DNA of 37,272 nt. Origin: Bacteroidaceae bacterium. GTDB lineage: Bacteria > Bacteroidota > Bacteroidia > Bacteroidales > Bacteroidaceae. The notes under the pieces are model-generated. The model ran no database searches and was not told the DNA's origin. It saw only the letters and a program-made list of their open reading frames with translations. The stretch covers positions 1 through 37,272 of the forward strand of contig JAFSZU010000069.1 in the NCBI GenBank assembly GCA_017455585.1, in the 5' to 3' direction. Below are positions 15,171-23,683 of the stretch, one piece after another (the stretch's first letter is position 1; each line of letters opens with the position of its first letter). The position numbers and the translations under genes were made by a program.

Positions 15171-16550
15171 TTATCTCAGTTTCAATGTATTCCAGCTGTC
15201 GCCCATCTGCGGAGCGAAGGATACAGAGGGGGTCTGCGGTTTGTTGTTCACCACGGCGGCCTTGCGTGTCACCTCCTTGCGGATGTAGTCTGCCAAGGTA
15301 CCGTAATCCACCTCACCTTTCGTATCCTTCAGCTTCTTCAAGAGGAAATAGGTGAAGAGGCCGTGGCCCTTCTCGGCATACGGATAGGACGTCTCGTCGC
15401 CCTGCGCGGCCGAGAAGACAACCATATTCCCCACGGGCTGCTCGGCCTTGGCCTTGATGGCCACGCTGCGGGCAGACACCAACATGCCGTCGCCGCGCAA
15501 GGTGCCACTGAAACAGGCGTCCATGAAGAGGGTGACGCTCTTGACGTTGAGCGCGCCCAGCTGCTTGTAGAGGGCATCGAGGCTGTAGGCCGAGGCCACG
15601 TCGTTGCCTGCCACATCCACGGGCAGCAGGTAGCCGGCGCCGTCCTGCTCGTTGGGGATGCCGTGTCCGGCGTAGTAGATGATGAGGCGTGCCTCGCCGT
15701 CGTAGGCCTGTGCCACACGAGCGGCCCAGTTCAGCTCGCTGGTGAGGGCTCCGGAGGTGGCATCCTCCACATAGTGAATGTTTTCTGTGGGCAGACCCAG
15801 CACGTTCTCGCAGTAACGCCGCATGGCGCGACCGTCGTTGAGGGCACAGGCCACCTTGGCCACCTTCTTGTAATTTTCGTTGGCAATGATGACGGCAAAG
15901 GTCTCGGTGTTCGTCTTGGACTGCTGGGGAATGTCCTCGTCCACATCGGATGTGGAGGCGAAGGCACTGCCCTCGTTGGAGGTCTTGCGCTGTGCCACGG
16001 CACCTGCCAACTCACTGTCCAACTGGTACTTGACGGTTATCTTCTTGCTCTCAGCATACAGGCCGTTGCCCGCCTGCATCCCTAAGGGCAGCGTCAGGTT
16101 GCGCAGTTGTGTGCAGTAGCCAAAGACGCGGTTGCCGATCTGCGTGACACTGGTCGGAATGTCCATACTGGTTACGGAGGTACGGAAGAAGGCATAGTCG
16201 CCTATCTCGGTGACGGTGGCGGGAATGACAATTTGTTCCACATTGTTGAAGCCCGCGAAGGCGGCTCGGCCGATGGACGTGATGCGGTACTCCTTACCGT
16301 CTTCGCTCTTGTAGGACGAAGGGATAATCACCGTTCGCACGCGTTCGTTGCCCATTTCTGCGAACTTACGTTTTGTGGCAAACATGGGATATCTGGAATC
16401 ATCGACCTTATAGTCATTATCCACGATGGCGGCCGTGCGCTCTGTCTCGTTGAGAGCCAAGTGGAAAGGCGTGCCCTGAATCCACAGTTCCTGGGCAAAC
16501 AGCGTATGGGTCAACAGACCGCAGAACAGAAAAAGAAGTATTCTTTTCAT
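15171..16550 (-). CDS. Secreted LRR_5 (BspA-like)-caspase-family peptidase
   Basis: The 459-residue protein begins with a signal peptide (ends TLFAQ, cleavage near residue 19). About residues 70-160 form leucine-rich repeats of the LRR_5/BspA type (IPSSYKS, ITSIGRAAFAGFNNVEQIVIP, VTEIGDYAFFRTS). A linker leads to a C14 caspase-like domain (about 215-455) with the His/Cys dyad His296 in YYAGHGIP and Cys346 in FMDACFSG. Bacterial caspase homologues usually cleave after basic or acidic residues; the target here is unknown. It starts 5 bp after the barrel-protein stop and ends 15 bp before mtnN. The secreted location separates it from cytoplasmic caspase-type defence effectors. Confidence 0.85.
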   Translation of the reverse strand: MKRILLFLFCGLLTHTLFAQELWIQGTPFHLALNETERTAAIVDNDYKVDDSRYPMFATKRKFAEMGNERVRTVIIPSSYKSEDGKEYRITSIGRAAFAGFNNVEQIVIPATVTEIGDYAFFRTSVTSMDIPTSVTQIGNRVFGYCTQLRNLTLPLGMQAGNGLYAESKKITVKYQLDSELAGAVAQRKTSNEGSAFASTSDVDEDIPQQSKTNTETFAVIIANENYKKVAKVACALNDGRAMRRYCENVLGLPTENIHYVEDATSGALTSELNWAARVAQAYDGEARLIIYYAGHGIPNEQDGAGYLLPVDVAGNDVASAYSLDALYKQLGALNVKSVTLFMDACFSGTLRGDGMLVSARSVAIKAKAEQPVGNMVVFSAAQGDETSYPYAEKGHGLFTYFLLKKLKDTKGEVDYGTLADYIRKEVTRKAAVVNNKPQTPSVSFAPQMGDSWNTLKLR

Positions 16551-16555
16551 CGTCG

Positions 16556-17146
16556 TTAGAAATTATAGGTTAGACCCACGCGGGCCAGGAATGTCCACTT
16601 GCCAGGGTGATAACCCCTGTCTTCTCCCATACAATTCAGTCCAGTCCCTTCCACTTGCATAGAGAAAGAGTGACTCAGTCGGAAGTCATAGCCAAGACCG
16701 ATGTTGCCGCAGAACGCATTGTCGTTCAAGGTATATGACTCATAGTAAGTCTGACTACTGTATGTTATCCCGCCGGGGCCGATTGCAGCGACTCCATCTT
16801 CGCTTATTTCATTCCTTTCATAAGAAACGAATCCCACACCGGCGATGATGTAGGGCCGTGCAGGACGAATGGAGGCCAGGAAGATGTGGCCGTTCAGGAA
16901 ACCTTTGAACAATGGAATGTCGTATTCCTTGCCCCCACCCGGATGAATAGCCATATACTCTGCCGACGGTTCAATGCGAAAGTAGTCCGAGATGTTGTAG
17001 TAATACTTCACGCCAATACCCAGTGCAGTGCCTCCGTCTCCCGTGGACAGAGGAATGTTCACGCCTACACCGCTCATCCCTTTCTGTGCCAGTGCACTGT
17101 CACTGCACACGGCTGCCATCAGTAGCACCATCATAATTCTCTTCAT
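16556..17146 (-). CDS. Small outer-membrane beta-barrel protein
   Basis: The 196-residue protein has a signal peptide (MKRIMMVLLMAAVCSDSALA, cleavage before Gln21). It continues with strands typical of an eight-stranded OmpA/OprF-like barrel, including GIGVKYYYNISDYFRIEPSAEY and FLARVGLTYNF with the terminal Phe. No ligand can be inferred. It is the first gene of the barrel-caspase-mtnN-luxS operon. Its promoter is listed at 17250-17280 and gives a leader of about 95 nt. Confidence 0.8.
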   Translation of the reverse strand: MKRIMMVLLMAAVCSDSALAQKGMSGVGVNIPLSTGDGGTALGIGVKYYYNISDYFRIEPSAEYMAIHPGGGKEYDIPLFKGFLNGHIFLASIRPARPYIIAGVGFVSYERNEISEDGVAAIGPGGITYSSQTYYESYTLNDNAFCGNIGLGYDFRLSHSFSMQVEGTGLNCMGEDRGYHPGKWTFLARVGLTYNF

Positions 17147-17249
17147 ACTTGTTGAGTAATCTTTGTAATCATTAATTGACGTCCCGATAAATTGTACTAA
17201 ATGGATTTGTTAAGACGTTCAACTACGTCCATTTTGCTTGATTCCGCCA

Positions 17250-17280
17250 CAAAGATACGGCTTTTATGCAGAACAGCCAA
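17250..17280 (-). promoter_or_regulatory. Promoter of the barrel-caspase-mtnN-luxS operon, with internal dyad
   Basis: The minus-strand -7 box TATCTTTG (complement of 17250-17257) and a -33-like TTGG (complement of 17277-17280) are 19 bp apart. The spacer holds GGCTTTT-N6-AACAGCC (17259-17278), nearly the same dyad as in the promoter at 18054-18085. The leader contains a gacgt/acgtc hairpin inside an aaatgga/tccattt pair near 17200-17234. Confidence 0.65.
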
Positions 17281-17310
17281 GGAAAATCACAAAAAGGAAA
17301 CGTGTGGGCA

Positions 17311-17346
17311 TAAAAAAGTTGCACCCTCGTAGGAGAAGAGTGCAAC
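17311..17346 (-). terminator. Terminator after the outer-membrane barrel gene
   Basis: A stem of gttgcac (17318-17324) and gtgcaac (17340-17346) is followed on the minus strand by a run of six T (complement of 17312-17317). It lies 35 bp past the stop of the barrel gene and upstream of the next operon's promoter. Confidence 0.8.
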
Positions 17347-17380
17347 GATGAATTTAACGATAATGTGGAATTACTTTCGC

Positions 17381-17968
17381 TTAGAAGTTGTAGTAGAAGC
17401 CAAATGACAAGTTGGCGGCTGTGAAGTTATTGAGCGTGTTCAAACCAGCATTGACGTGTGTGTCGGCATCGCCAGCATTGGGAATATCTGCAATAGGATC
17501 CTTCTTGTAGCCAAAGTTGAGCAGGTTGTTAGCCTTAGCAACAATGGAGATATTGTCAGTCAGCTTGTAAGCAATGCCGGGAGCTACATTCAGTCCAAGA
17601 CCAATACCTGCCTTGTAATTTTTCTGTGTCCTACTTTCAAAATATACGCCACCATCAACGAAAACGTTAACCTTGCCAATCTCAAGAGCCTGATAACGGA
17701 GGTAAGGATTAATACCCCACTTAGTAAGTGTTACATCATCCCGACCTGTAACCTTAGTAGTTTCAGAGGTTGCACCTAATACAACACCAACACCAAACTT
17801 GTCGTTCAGGACTGTACCAAACTCAGGCATAACAGTGTAAGAAGTAACCTTGGTGTTGCCATTGTTGGTCTTGTCATTGCTGAAACCAAGAGTACCACCT
17901 ACATAATACTGTGCGTTAGCGGTGAGAGAAGCCACTGCGAAAGCAGCCATCAAAAGAATCTTTTTCAT
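17381..17968 (-). CDS. Outer-membrane beta-barrel protein (OprF/OmpA N-terminal-like)
   Basis: The 195-residue protein has a signal peptide (MKKILLMAAFAVASLTANA, cleavage before Gln20). It then has alternating strands such as YYVGGTLGFSND, YTVMPEFGTVLNDKFGVGVVLG and LSFGFYYNF with the C-terminal Phe. The ATG at 17968 was preferred over an in-frame ATG six codons upstream because it gives the standard MKKILL signal start. The function is unknown. Codon use looks more AT-rich than in neighbouring genes, which may reflect high expression or a different history. It has its own promoter and terminator. Confidence 0.8.
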   Translation of the reverse strand: MKKILLMAAFAVASLTANAQYYVGGTLGFSNDKTNNGNTKVTSYTVMPEFGTVLNDKFGVGVVLGATSETTKVTGRDDVTLTKWGINPYLRYQALEIGKVNVFVDGGVYFESRTQKNYKAGIGLGLNVAPGIAYKLTDNISIVAKANNLLNFGYKKDPIADIPNAGDADTHVNAGLNTLNNFTAANLSFGFYYNF

Positions 17969-18053
17969 AATTGTTTTTATTATCACTTTATACCTTTCCT
18001 ACTCTGTTCTGGGTTTTCGGAATCTCCCATCTGTTCTTTTTTCAAATGCGGTG

Positions 18054-18085
18054 CAAAGGTAGGCTGTTCTGCGGAAACAGCCAAA
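18054..18085 (-). promoter_or_regulatory. Promoter with a perfect dyad in the spacer
   Basis: The minus-strand -7 box TACCTTTG (complement of 18054-18061) and a -33 TTTG (complement of 18082-18085) are 20 bp apart. The spacer is almost filled by GGCTGTT-N7-AACAGCC (18062-18082). A dyad between the two promoter boxes is where a repressor would bind. Confidence 0.75.
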
Positions 18086-18155
18086 TAATGGGGCGTAAAA
18101 TAGCCTCGGAATCGACAAATAGAACAAAATAAGAGTAGAATAGTATTATATACAC

Positions 18156-18214
18156 TCATCCCTCACCCACAAACTATAAGCAAAACAGCTCTTGGATAGT
18201 GGGGTGAGGGATGA
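18156..18214 (-). terminator. Long inverted repeat after der, possible terminator
   Basis: A 13-bp inverted repeat (tcatccctcaccc at 18156-18168, complement at 18202-18214) has an inner actat/atagt pair. It lies about 50 bp past the der stop. The sequence beyond it on the minus strand is AT-rich but has no clean T-run. The CCCTCACCC arms recall the GC-rich palindromic element family. Confidence 0.5.
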
Positions 18215-18260
18215 AGGTCTCAGGGGATAAATATATAAAGGTACGCGCGCGTAATAATGT

Positions 18261-19568
18261 TTACTTCTGGCGGACAAAGATGTTCATGGGGGTTCCGCGG
18301 AAGTTCCAGCGCTCACGGATCTTGTTTTCGAGGAAGCGTTTGTAGGGTTCCTTGACGTACTGCGGCAGGTTGGCATAGAAGACAAAGCTGGGGATGCGGG
18401 TCTCTGGCAGTTGCGAGCAGTACTTGATCTTGATGTACTTGCCCTTCATGGAGGGTGGAGGATATGCCTCGATGAGCGGCAGCATCTCCTGGTTCAGTTT
18501 GGTGGTGCCCACACGTGCGCGACGGTGCTTATCCACCTCAGCGGCCGTCTCCAATACCTTGAAGATGCGCTGCTTGGTGAGGGCGGAGGCGAAGATGATG
18601 TCGAAGTAGGTGAAGGGTGCCATGCGTTCGCGGATGGTGTCCTCGAAATAGTGGATGGCAGTGGGGCTCTTGTCCTCCACCAGATCCCACTTGTTCACCA
18701 CCACGACCAGCCCTTTCTGGTTGCGCTGGATAAGCTGGAAGATGTTGATGTCCTGGGCTTCTATGCCGCGTGTGGCATCCAGCATGAGGATGCAGACGTC
18801 GGCGTTCTCGATGGCACGTATGCTACGCATGACGCTGTAGAACTCCAGGTCCTCGTTGACCTTGCTCTTCTTGCGGATGCCGGCGGTATCGACCAGCAGG
18901 AAGTCGAAGCCGAACTTCTGGTAGTGGGTGTAGATGCTGTCGCGTGTGGTGCCGGCGATGTCTGTGACGATGTGGCGCTCCTCGCCGATAAAGGCGTTGG
19001 TGAGACTGCTCTTGCCCACATTGGGCCGGCCTACGACGGCGATGCGGGGGAGGTCAAGTTCCTCTTGCAGTTCATCTGTCTTGGGCATTTTCTCCATCAC
19101 CAGATCCAGTAGGTCGCCCGTGCCACTGCCTGTGGCGGCACTGATGCAGAAGGGGTCACCCAGTCCCAGACCATAGAACTCGGCCGCCTGCCACTGCTGG
19201 TTGCTGTTGTCGGTCTTGTTGGCCACCAGGATGACAGGTTTGGTGGCACGGCGCAGGATACCGGCCACGGCCTCGTCGAGGTCGGTGACACCTGTGTTGA
19301 CATCCACGAGGAAGAGGATGACATCAGCCTCCTCGGTGACGAGGGTGACCTGCTTGCGTATTTCCTCCTCAAAGATGTCATCGGAGTTGACAACCCATCC
19401 GCCGGTATCGACGACGGAGAACTCACGACCCACCCACTCACACTTGCCGTACTGGCGGTCGCGTGTGGTACCGGCCTCCTCGGAGACGATGGCGTGACGG
19501 GTCTTTGTCAGGCGGTTAAAAAGCGTTGATTTGCCCACGTTGGGGCGTCCTACGATGGCTACTAACAT
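18261..19568 (-). CDS. der: Ribosome biogenesis GTPase Der (EngA)
   Basis: The 435-residue protein has two GTPase domains in tandem, the hallmark of Der. The first P-loop is GRPNVGKST (residues 7-15) with NKTD at 117-120; the second is GRPNVGKSS (180-188) with a later NKWD. The C-terminus carries the KH-like domain ([23 protein letters not shown]). Der helps assemble the 50S ribosomal subunit in the cytoplasm. It is the last gene of the DUF177-rpmF-fabH-era-der run. The space to era is occupied by a palindromic element. Confidence 0.96.
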   Translation of the reverse strand: MLVAIVGRPNVGKSTLFNRLTKTRHAIVSEEAGTTRDRQYGKCEWVGREFSVVDTGGWVVNSDDIFEEEIRKQVTLVTEEADVILFLVDVNTGVTDLDEAVAGILRRATKPVILVANKTDNSNQQWQAAEFYGLGLGDPFCISAATGSGTGDLLDLVMEKMPKTDELQEELDLPRIAVVGRPNVGKSSLTNAFIGEERHIVTDIAGTTRDSIYTHYQKFGFDFLLVDTAGIRKKSKVNEDLEFYSVMRSIRAIENADVCILMLDATRGIEAQDINIFQLIQRNQKGLVVVVNKWDLVEDKSPTAIHYFEDTIRERMAPFTYFDIIFASALTKQRIFKVLETAAEVDKHRRARVGTTKLNQEMLPLIEAYPPPSMKGKYIKIKYCSQLPETRIPSFVFYANLPQYVKEPYKRFLENKIRERWNFRGTPMNIFVRQK

Positions 19569-19577
19569 AAATGTATG

Positions 19578-19712
19578 GAAGAAGACCCACCCCCTGCCGC
19601 TCCCTTGTAGGCAGGGGAGTAGATACTTTTGCTATAGGTTACAATTTAATTCCATTTCTCGAAAGGTGACCACTCCCTCCCTACAAGGGAGGGTGAGGAG
19701 AGGGTCTTCTTC
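19578..19712. mobile_element. 135-bp palindromic (MITE-like) element between era and der
   Basis: The ends are GAAGAAGACCC (from 19578) and GGGTCTTCTTC (to 19712). The arms continue with matching GC-rich blocks, including tcccttgtagg on the left and cctacaaggga on the right, and enclose an AT-rich core of about 55 bp. The right end overlaps the era stop codon and the left end lies 10 bp before the der start. It shares the AGACCCACCCCC start and the CCCT/AGGG inner palindrome with the element at 9030-9153. No transposase is encoded. Confidence 0.75.
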
Positions 19713-20605
19713 TACTCCGGGTCATACCCATATTGCCGCATCGCCCTCTCGCTGCTGCGCCAGTCCTTATCGACCTTGACGAAGCACTGGAGGAAGATCT
19801 TCTTGCCGAAGAAACGCTCGAGGTCGCGGCGGGCTTCGGTGGAGACACGCTTGAGGGCCACGCCCTGATGGCCGATGATGATACCTTTCTGGCTCTCGCG
19901 CTCCACGTAGATGACGGCCTCGATGCGGATGATGTCCTCTGCCTCCTTGAAGCGTTCCACCACCACTTCTACAGAGTAGGGTATCTCCTTGTCATAATAA
20001 AGGAGTATCTTCTCGCGGATGATCTCGGTGACGAAGAAGCGGGCCGGCTTGTCGGTCAGCGCGTCCTTGTCGAAGTAGGCAGGTGACTCGGGCAGCAGTT
20101 CCTTGATGCGTTTGAGCACCTGGTCCACGCCGAAACGGTGCAGGGCGGAGATGGGATAGATTTCTGCCTGTGGCAGCACGGCGTGCCATGCTTCAACCTT
20201 GGAGGCGAGAACCTGCTGGTTGCTGAGGTCTATCTTGTTGATGAGCACCAGAATGGGCACGTTGAGCCGCTGCACTTTTTGCAGGAAGTCGGCGTTCTTG
20301 TCTGGTGTCTCCACCATGTCGGTGACATAGAGCAGGATGTCTGCATCCTGCAAGGCACTCTCCGAGAACTGCAACATCTGCTCCTGCAACTTGTAGTTTG
20401 GTTTGAGCACGCCCGGCGTGTCTGAGAAGCAAATCTGCATCTCCGGCGTGTTGACGATGCCGAGGATGCGGTGTCGGGTGGTCTGCGCCTTGAACGTGGC
20501 AATGCTGATGCGCTCGCCCACGAGGAGGTTCATGAGCGTACTCTTGCCGACATTCGGGTTGCCGACGATGTTGACGAAGCCGGAGCGATGCTTATTTCCC
20601 GTCAT
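19712..20605 (-). CDS. era: GTPase Era
   Basis: The 297-residue protein has one GTPase domain (P-loop GNPNVGKS at 15-22, switch region TTRHRI, DTPG, NKID) and a C-terminal KH domain with the IIGHQG loop. It lacks any second G domain, which separates it from Der. Era binds 16S rRNA and guides 30S maturation. Its start overlaps the fabH stop by 14 bp, which indicates translational coupling. The stop codon lies inside the end of a palindromic element. Confidence 0.95.
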   Translation of the reverse strand: MTGNKHRSGFVNIVGNPNVGKSTLMNLLVGERISIATFKAQTTRHRILGIVNTPEMQICFSDTPGVLKPNYKLQEQMLQFSESALQDADILLYVTDMVETPDKNADFLQKVQRLNVPILVLINKIDLSNQQVLASKVEAWHAVLPQAEIYPISALHRFGVDQVLKRIKELLPESPAYFDKDALTDKPARFFVTEIIREKILLYYDKEIPYSVEVVVERFKEAEDIIRIEAVIYVERESQKGIIIGHQGVALKRVSTEARRDLERFFGKKIFLQCFVKVDKDWRSSERAMRQYGYDPE

Positions 20606-21590
20606 ACCCCCATTTCATGTAGGCGGCTCCCCATGTGAAGCCAGCACCGAAGGCGGTGAAGATGAGGTTGTCGCCCTTGCGCAGCTGGCTTTCGTAGTCC
20701 CAAAGGGCGAGTGGCAGCGTGCCGCTGGAGGTGTTGCCGTACTTCTGGATGTTCACCATGACCTTCTCCATGGGCAGTTCCAGGCGCTTGGCCACAGCCT
20801 CGATGATGCGGATATTGGCCTGGTGGGGAATCACCCACGCGATGTTGTCCTTGTTGAGGCCATTACGCTCGGCGATGAGTGCGCAGGACTCGGACATGTT
20901 GGTGACGGCAAACTTGAAGACGGTGCGCCCTTCCTGATGCAGGTAGTGCATCTTGTGCTCCAGGGTGAAGTAGGAGGGCGGGTTGGCTGAGCCGCCGGCC
21001 ATGAGGCTGAGGTAGGGCAGGCTGAGGCCGTCTGTGCGCAGGTGGCTGTCCATCCATCCAAGATCCTCGGTGGTGGGCTCCACGAGCACGGCCCCGGCTC
21101 CGTCGCCGAAGATGGGGCATGTCTGGCGGTCTGTGTAATCGACGATGCTGGACATCTTGTCAGCTCCGATGACCACAATCTTCTTGTATCGTCCGCTCTC
21201 AATCATGCACGCGGCCTGGTCCATGGCATAAAGGAAGCCCGAGCAGGCGGCGGATAGCTCGAAGGCGTGTGCATTTGTGAGTCCGCACTTGCCCAGGACG
21301 ATGCTGGCCGTGGAGGGGAAGTGGTAGTCTGCCGTTGAGGTGGAACAGATAACGGCATCCACGCTCAACGGGTCGGTGCCCGTCTTCTCCAGCAACTGCT
21401 TCACGGCCTTGCGTGCCATATAGCTGGGGCCGATCCCTTCCTGATTGAGAATGCGGCGTTCCTTGACGCCGATGCGTGTCATGATCCACTCGTCGGAGGT
21501 ATCAACCATCCGGCTGAGTTCATCATTGTTCAGGATATAGTCGGGCACATAGCCGCCCACTCCTGTGATGATGGCATGAAGTTTTTCCAT
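20592..21590 (-). CDS. fabH: Beta-ketoacyl-ACP synthase III
   Basis: The 332-residue enzyme joins acetyl-CoA or branched acyl-CoA to malonyl-ACP and so starts fatty acid chains. The catalytic triad is visible: Cys116 in [10 protein letters not shown], His256 in PHQANIRI and Asn286 in [12 protein letters not shown]. Length and the [13 protein letters not shown] start fit the family. It lies 54 bp after rpmF, with a strong hairpin in between, and overlaps era. Grouping of rpmF and fabH is widespread in bacteria. Confidence 0.95.
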   Translation of the reverse strand: MEKLHAIITGVGGYVPDYILNNDELSRMVDTSDEWIMTRIGVKERRILNQEGIGPSYMARKAVKQLLEKTGTDPLSVDAVICSTSTADYHFPSTASIVLGKCGLTNAHAFELSAACSGFLYAMDQAACMIESGRYKKIVVIGADKMSSIVDYTDRQTCPIFGDGAGAVLVEPTTEDLGWMDSHLRTDGLSLPYLSLMAGGSANPPSYFTLEHKMHYLHQEGRTVFKFAVTNMSESCALIAERNGLNKDNIAWVIPHQANIRIIEAVAKRLELPMEKVMVNIQKYGNTSSGTLPLALWDYESQLRKGDNLIFTAFGAGFTWGAAYMKWGYDGK

Positions 21591-21603
21591 AAGTGGTTAA
21601 ATG

Positions 21604-21634
21604 AAAGGCCCCACCCCGGCGGGGTGGGGCCTTT
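21604..21634 (-). terminator. Strong hairpin between rpmF and fabH (attenuator or partial terminator)
   Basis: A perfect 14-bp inverted repeat (aaaggccccacccc at 21604-21617, complement at 21621-21634) with a 3-nt loop fills the gap between rpmF and fabH. In the minus-strand reading it ends in CCTTT, so it may reduce read-through from the ribosomal protein gene into fabH-era-der. It could also be a small member of the GC-rich palindrome family. Confidence 0.65.
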
Positions 21635-21644
21635 GATTTGACAT

Positions 21645-21827
21645 TTACGCTTCTTCCTTCTCAATGGCTATCTTGCCACGATAGTAACCGCAGGCGGGGC
21701 AAACGGTGTGGTAGATGTGGAACTCGCCGCAGTTAGGGCATACGGCCAGTGCGGGAGCCACGGCCTTGTCATGAGTTCTGCGCTTGAGCGTGCGTGTCTT
21801 GGATTGTCTTCTTTTAGGATGTGCCAT
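21645..21827 (-). CDS. rpmF: 50S ribosomal protein L32
   Basis: The 60-residue basic protein starts MAHPKRRQSKTRTLKRRTH, the usual L32 start with the conserved Pro-(Lys/Arg)3 stretch. Two CxxC pairs (CPNCGEF and CPACGYY) form the zinc-binding knuckle of the zinc-containing L32 form. It sits between the DUF177 gene and fabH on the same strand. Confidence 0.95.
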   Translation of the reverse strand: MAHPKRRQSKTRTLKRRTHDKAVAPALAVCPNCGEFHIYHTVCPACGYYRGKIAIEKEEA

Positions 21828-21887
21828 GATGATTTACTATTTAATGTTTTTACTATTTACTATTTATTTGTCTATTGTTATTATCTG

Positions 21888-22385
21888 TCAAAACAGCCCT
21901 TTCAGTGCGTCCCATCGGGTGTCTGTCTGGGTCTGTAAGGACTCCATGGAGTCCAGCAGTTGTTCCATATCCACGGCACACTGTCCGTCTGGATGCGCGT
22001 GGTAGATGGGAATAGCCAGCGCTATGGTCTCATAGAGGTTCCATGCCACATCCCACTCAGGTTTGTCCGCAGGAACCGTAATGGACTCCCCGTCATCTTC
22101 CATCGTCTGCCCCATTCTCACCTGAATGGTGTCCTGGGCCACGATGTCCTGCCGCATGGGTTCCAGACAGCGGTCGCAAGGGATATAGACATACCCTTGC
22201 ACCTCAAAATGGAACTTAAAGATTCCCGACGACTTCGTCACGTGGAGCGTAGCATCGAGTCTCCCCTGCTCTATTTCCTGTTCATCCAGCTCGCTGAAGA
22301 ATGAGTCGTCAAGGTGCCATGAACGCTGGAGACCTCCTGCTGGAACCTCGTCGAGATTGATCTTGAAACGGCTTGATGTGTCCAT
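21888..22385 (-). CDS. DUF177 (YceD-like) protein
   Basis: The 165-residue protein carries the DUF177/YceD pattern: a CxRC motif (IPCDRCLEPMRQDI, about residue 70), an acidic second half and a late Cys in DGQCAVDM. YceD-type proteins are linked with ribosome assembly and are nearly always encoded next to rpmF, as here. The ATG at 22385 was chosen over an upstream in-frame ATG because a perfect -7 box lies at 22394-22401, so the upstream codons cannot be transcribed from it. The mRNA appears leaderless. Confidence 0.85.
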   Translation of the reverse strand: MDTSSRFKINLDEVPAGGLQRSWHLDDSFFSELDEQEIEQGRLDATLHVTKSSGIFKFHFEVQGYVYIPCDRCLEPMRQDIVAQDTIQVRMGQTMEDDGESITVPADKPEWDVAWNLYETIALAIPIYHAHPDGQCAVDMEQLLDSMESLQTQTDTRWDALKGLF

Positions 22386-22393
22386 ACGGGCTG

Positions 22394-22424
22394 CAAAGGT
22401 ACGCCTTTTTTCTGGAGTGACCAA
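22394..22424 (-). promoter_or_regulatory. Promoter giving a leaderless DUF177-rpmF mRNA
   Basis: The minus-strand TACCTTTG (complement of 22394-22401) and TTGG (complement of 22421-22424) are 19 bp apart. Only 8 bp separate the -7 box from the DUF177 ATG, so transcription should start at or next to the start codon. Confidence 0.75.
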
Positions 22425-22439
22425 GGATTCGGGCAAAAA

Positions 22440-22474
22440 GTTTAGAGTTTAGGGTTTAGAGTTTAGAGTTTTTA
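22440..22474. repeat. Heptamer array (gtttaga type), five units
   Basis: Five 7-bp units read gtttaga, gtttagg, gtttaga, gtttaga, gttttta. They fill the gap between the sensor kinase stop and the DUF177 promoter. Confidence 0.8.
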
Positions 22475-22507
22475 GCATTTCAGGAGGCGGAATGCGCCCC
22501 TTATCAC

Positions 22508-23665
22508 CTATTTCTTCTTCAGTTCGATGCGGAAGGTGGTGCCCTTGCCCACCTCGGAGGACTTGACGAAGATGCGTCCCTTGTGGTACTCCTCCACGAT
22601 GCGCTTGGCCAGCGAGAGGCCGAGTCCCCAGCCGCGCTTCTTGGTGGTGAAGCCCGGGCGGAAGACGTTGGAGAACTGGCCCTTGGGGATGCCCTTGCCG
22701 GTGTCCGACACCTCCACGGCATAGCGCGACGGTTCCTCGGCGGCGGTAATGGTGATGGCTCCGCTGCCGTCCATGGCATCCACGGCGTTCTTGCAGAGAT
22801 TCTCCACCACCCACTCAAACAGCGGTGCGGAGAGGTTGGCGTAGATGGGCTGTTCGGGCAGACGCGTGGTGATGGTCACGCGGTTGCTGGTGCGCCGGCC
22901 GATGTAGTCGGTGACGTGGGCGATGACCTCGTTGAGGTTCTCCGGCTTGGGTTCGGGCAGCGAGCCGATCTTGGAGAATCGCTCGGCAATCATCTGCAGC
23001 CGCTTGACGTCCTTGTCCATCTCCGGCAGCAGCTCGTCGTCGGGGTAGGTCTCGCGCAGCATCTGTGTCCAGGCCATGAGGGAGCTGATGGGTGTGCCCA
23101 GCTGATGAGCCGTCTCCTTGCTCAGCCCCACCCACACCTTGTTCTGCTCGGCGCGCTTGCTGCTGAGAAGAGCGAACACGGCCACCACGGCAAACACGGC
23201 CACGATGCCCAGCTGGATATAGGGGTAGCTGGCCAGACGCTTGAGCATCACGCTCTCGTCATAGCACACTTCCATGAACGCCCGGTCGTCCAGCGAGATG
23301 CGCACCACGCGCCCGTCGGCCTTCATCCGGCTGGCCAGCTTGCGCACCTCCCTGTCTATGTCGGCCTCGCTCTCACTGCGCAGGTCCAGGTTCCTGTAGG
23401 CCTGCACGCTGCCGTCGTCGTTGAGCACGATGACAGGAATGGTGTGGTTGCCATTGATGACCTTCAGCACCAGCGAGAGGTCGGCATCGTCGTCGGCATT
23501 GCTCAGTGAGCGCATGGCCTCGGCCCACACCTCCATGCGTGTCTGTTCCTCCACGGCCAGGTCGCTCACCAGGAAGTGCGACCAGATGAGTGACGCGGCA
23601 CAGATGATCACGGCAGCCGTGACCAGCAATATTTTCACTTGGCGGATGCGGTCAGTCCATTGCAT
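22508..23665 (-). CDS. Membrane-bound sensor histidine kinase
   Basis: The 385-residue kinase has a first membrane helix (about residues 10-32), an extracytoplasmic sensor region (about 33-147), and a second helix (148-167). The phosphorylated His187 follows in KETAHQLGTPISSL. The ATPase domain has VENLCKNAVDAM (N-box, 287-298), DTGKGIP (from 321) and GWGLGLSLAK (from 345). It should report an envelope signal by phosphorylating a response regulator, but no regulator gene is in the window. The ATG at 23665 was preferred; an upstream in-frame start would add only residues encoded by the 22-bp repeats. It may be co-transcribed with DUF177-rpmF. Confidence 0.88.
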   Translation of the reverse strand: MQWTDRIRQVKILLVTAAVIICAASLIWSHFLVSDLAVEEQTRMEVWAEAMRSLSNADDDADLSLVLKVINGNHTIPVIVLNDDGSVQAYRNLDLRSESEADIDREVRKLASRMKADGRVVRISLDDRAFMEVCYDESVMLKRLASYPYIQLGIVAVFAVVAVFALLSSKRAEQNKVWVGLSKETAHQLGTPISSLMAWTQMLRETYPDDELLPEMDKDVKRLQMIAERFSKIGSLPEPKPENLNEVIAHVTDYIGRRTSNRVTITTRLPEQPIYANLSAPLFEWVVENLCKNAVDAMDGSGAITITAAEEPSRYAVEVSDTGKGIPKGQFSNVFRPGFTTKKRGWGLGLSLAKRIVEEYHKGRIFVKSSEVGKGTTFRIELKKK

Positions 23666-23683
23666 AGTTGGCTGTGCTTTAAG

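Noticed and set aside
17147-17249. SAM or SAH riboswitch in front of the barrel-caspase-mtnN-luxS operon
   Set aside because: The leader has a small gacgt/acgtc hairpin but none of the conserved SAM or SAH riboswitch core sequences that I could recognise.
22583-23509. Plus-strand open frame of 308 codons opposite the sensor kinase
   Set aside because: The kinase H-box, N-box and G-boxes are on the minus strand; the antisense frame has no recognisable domain.
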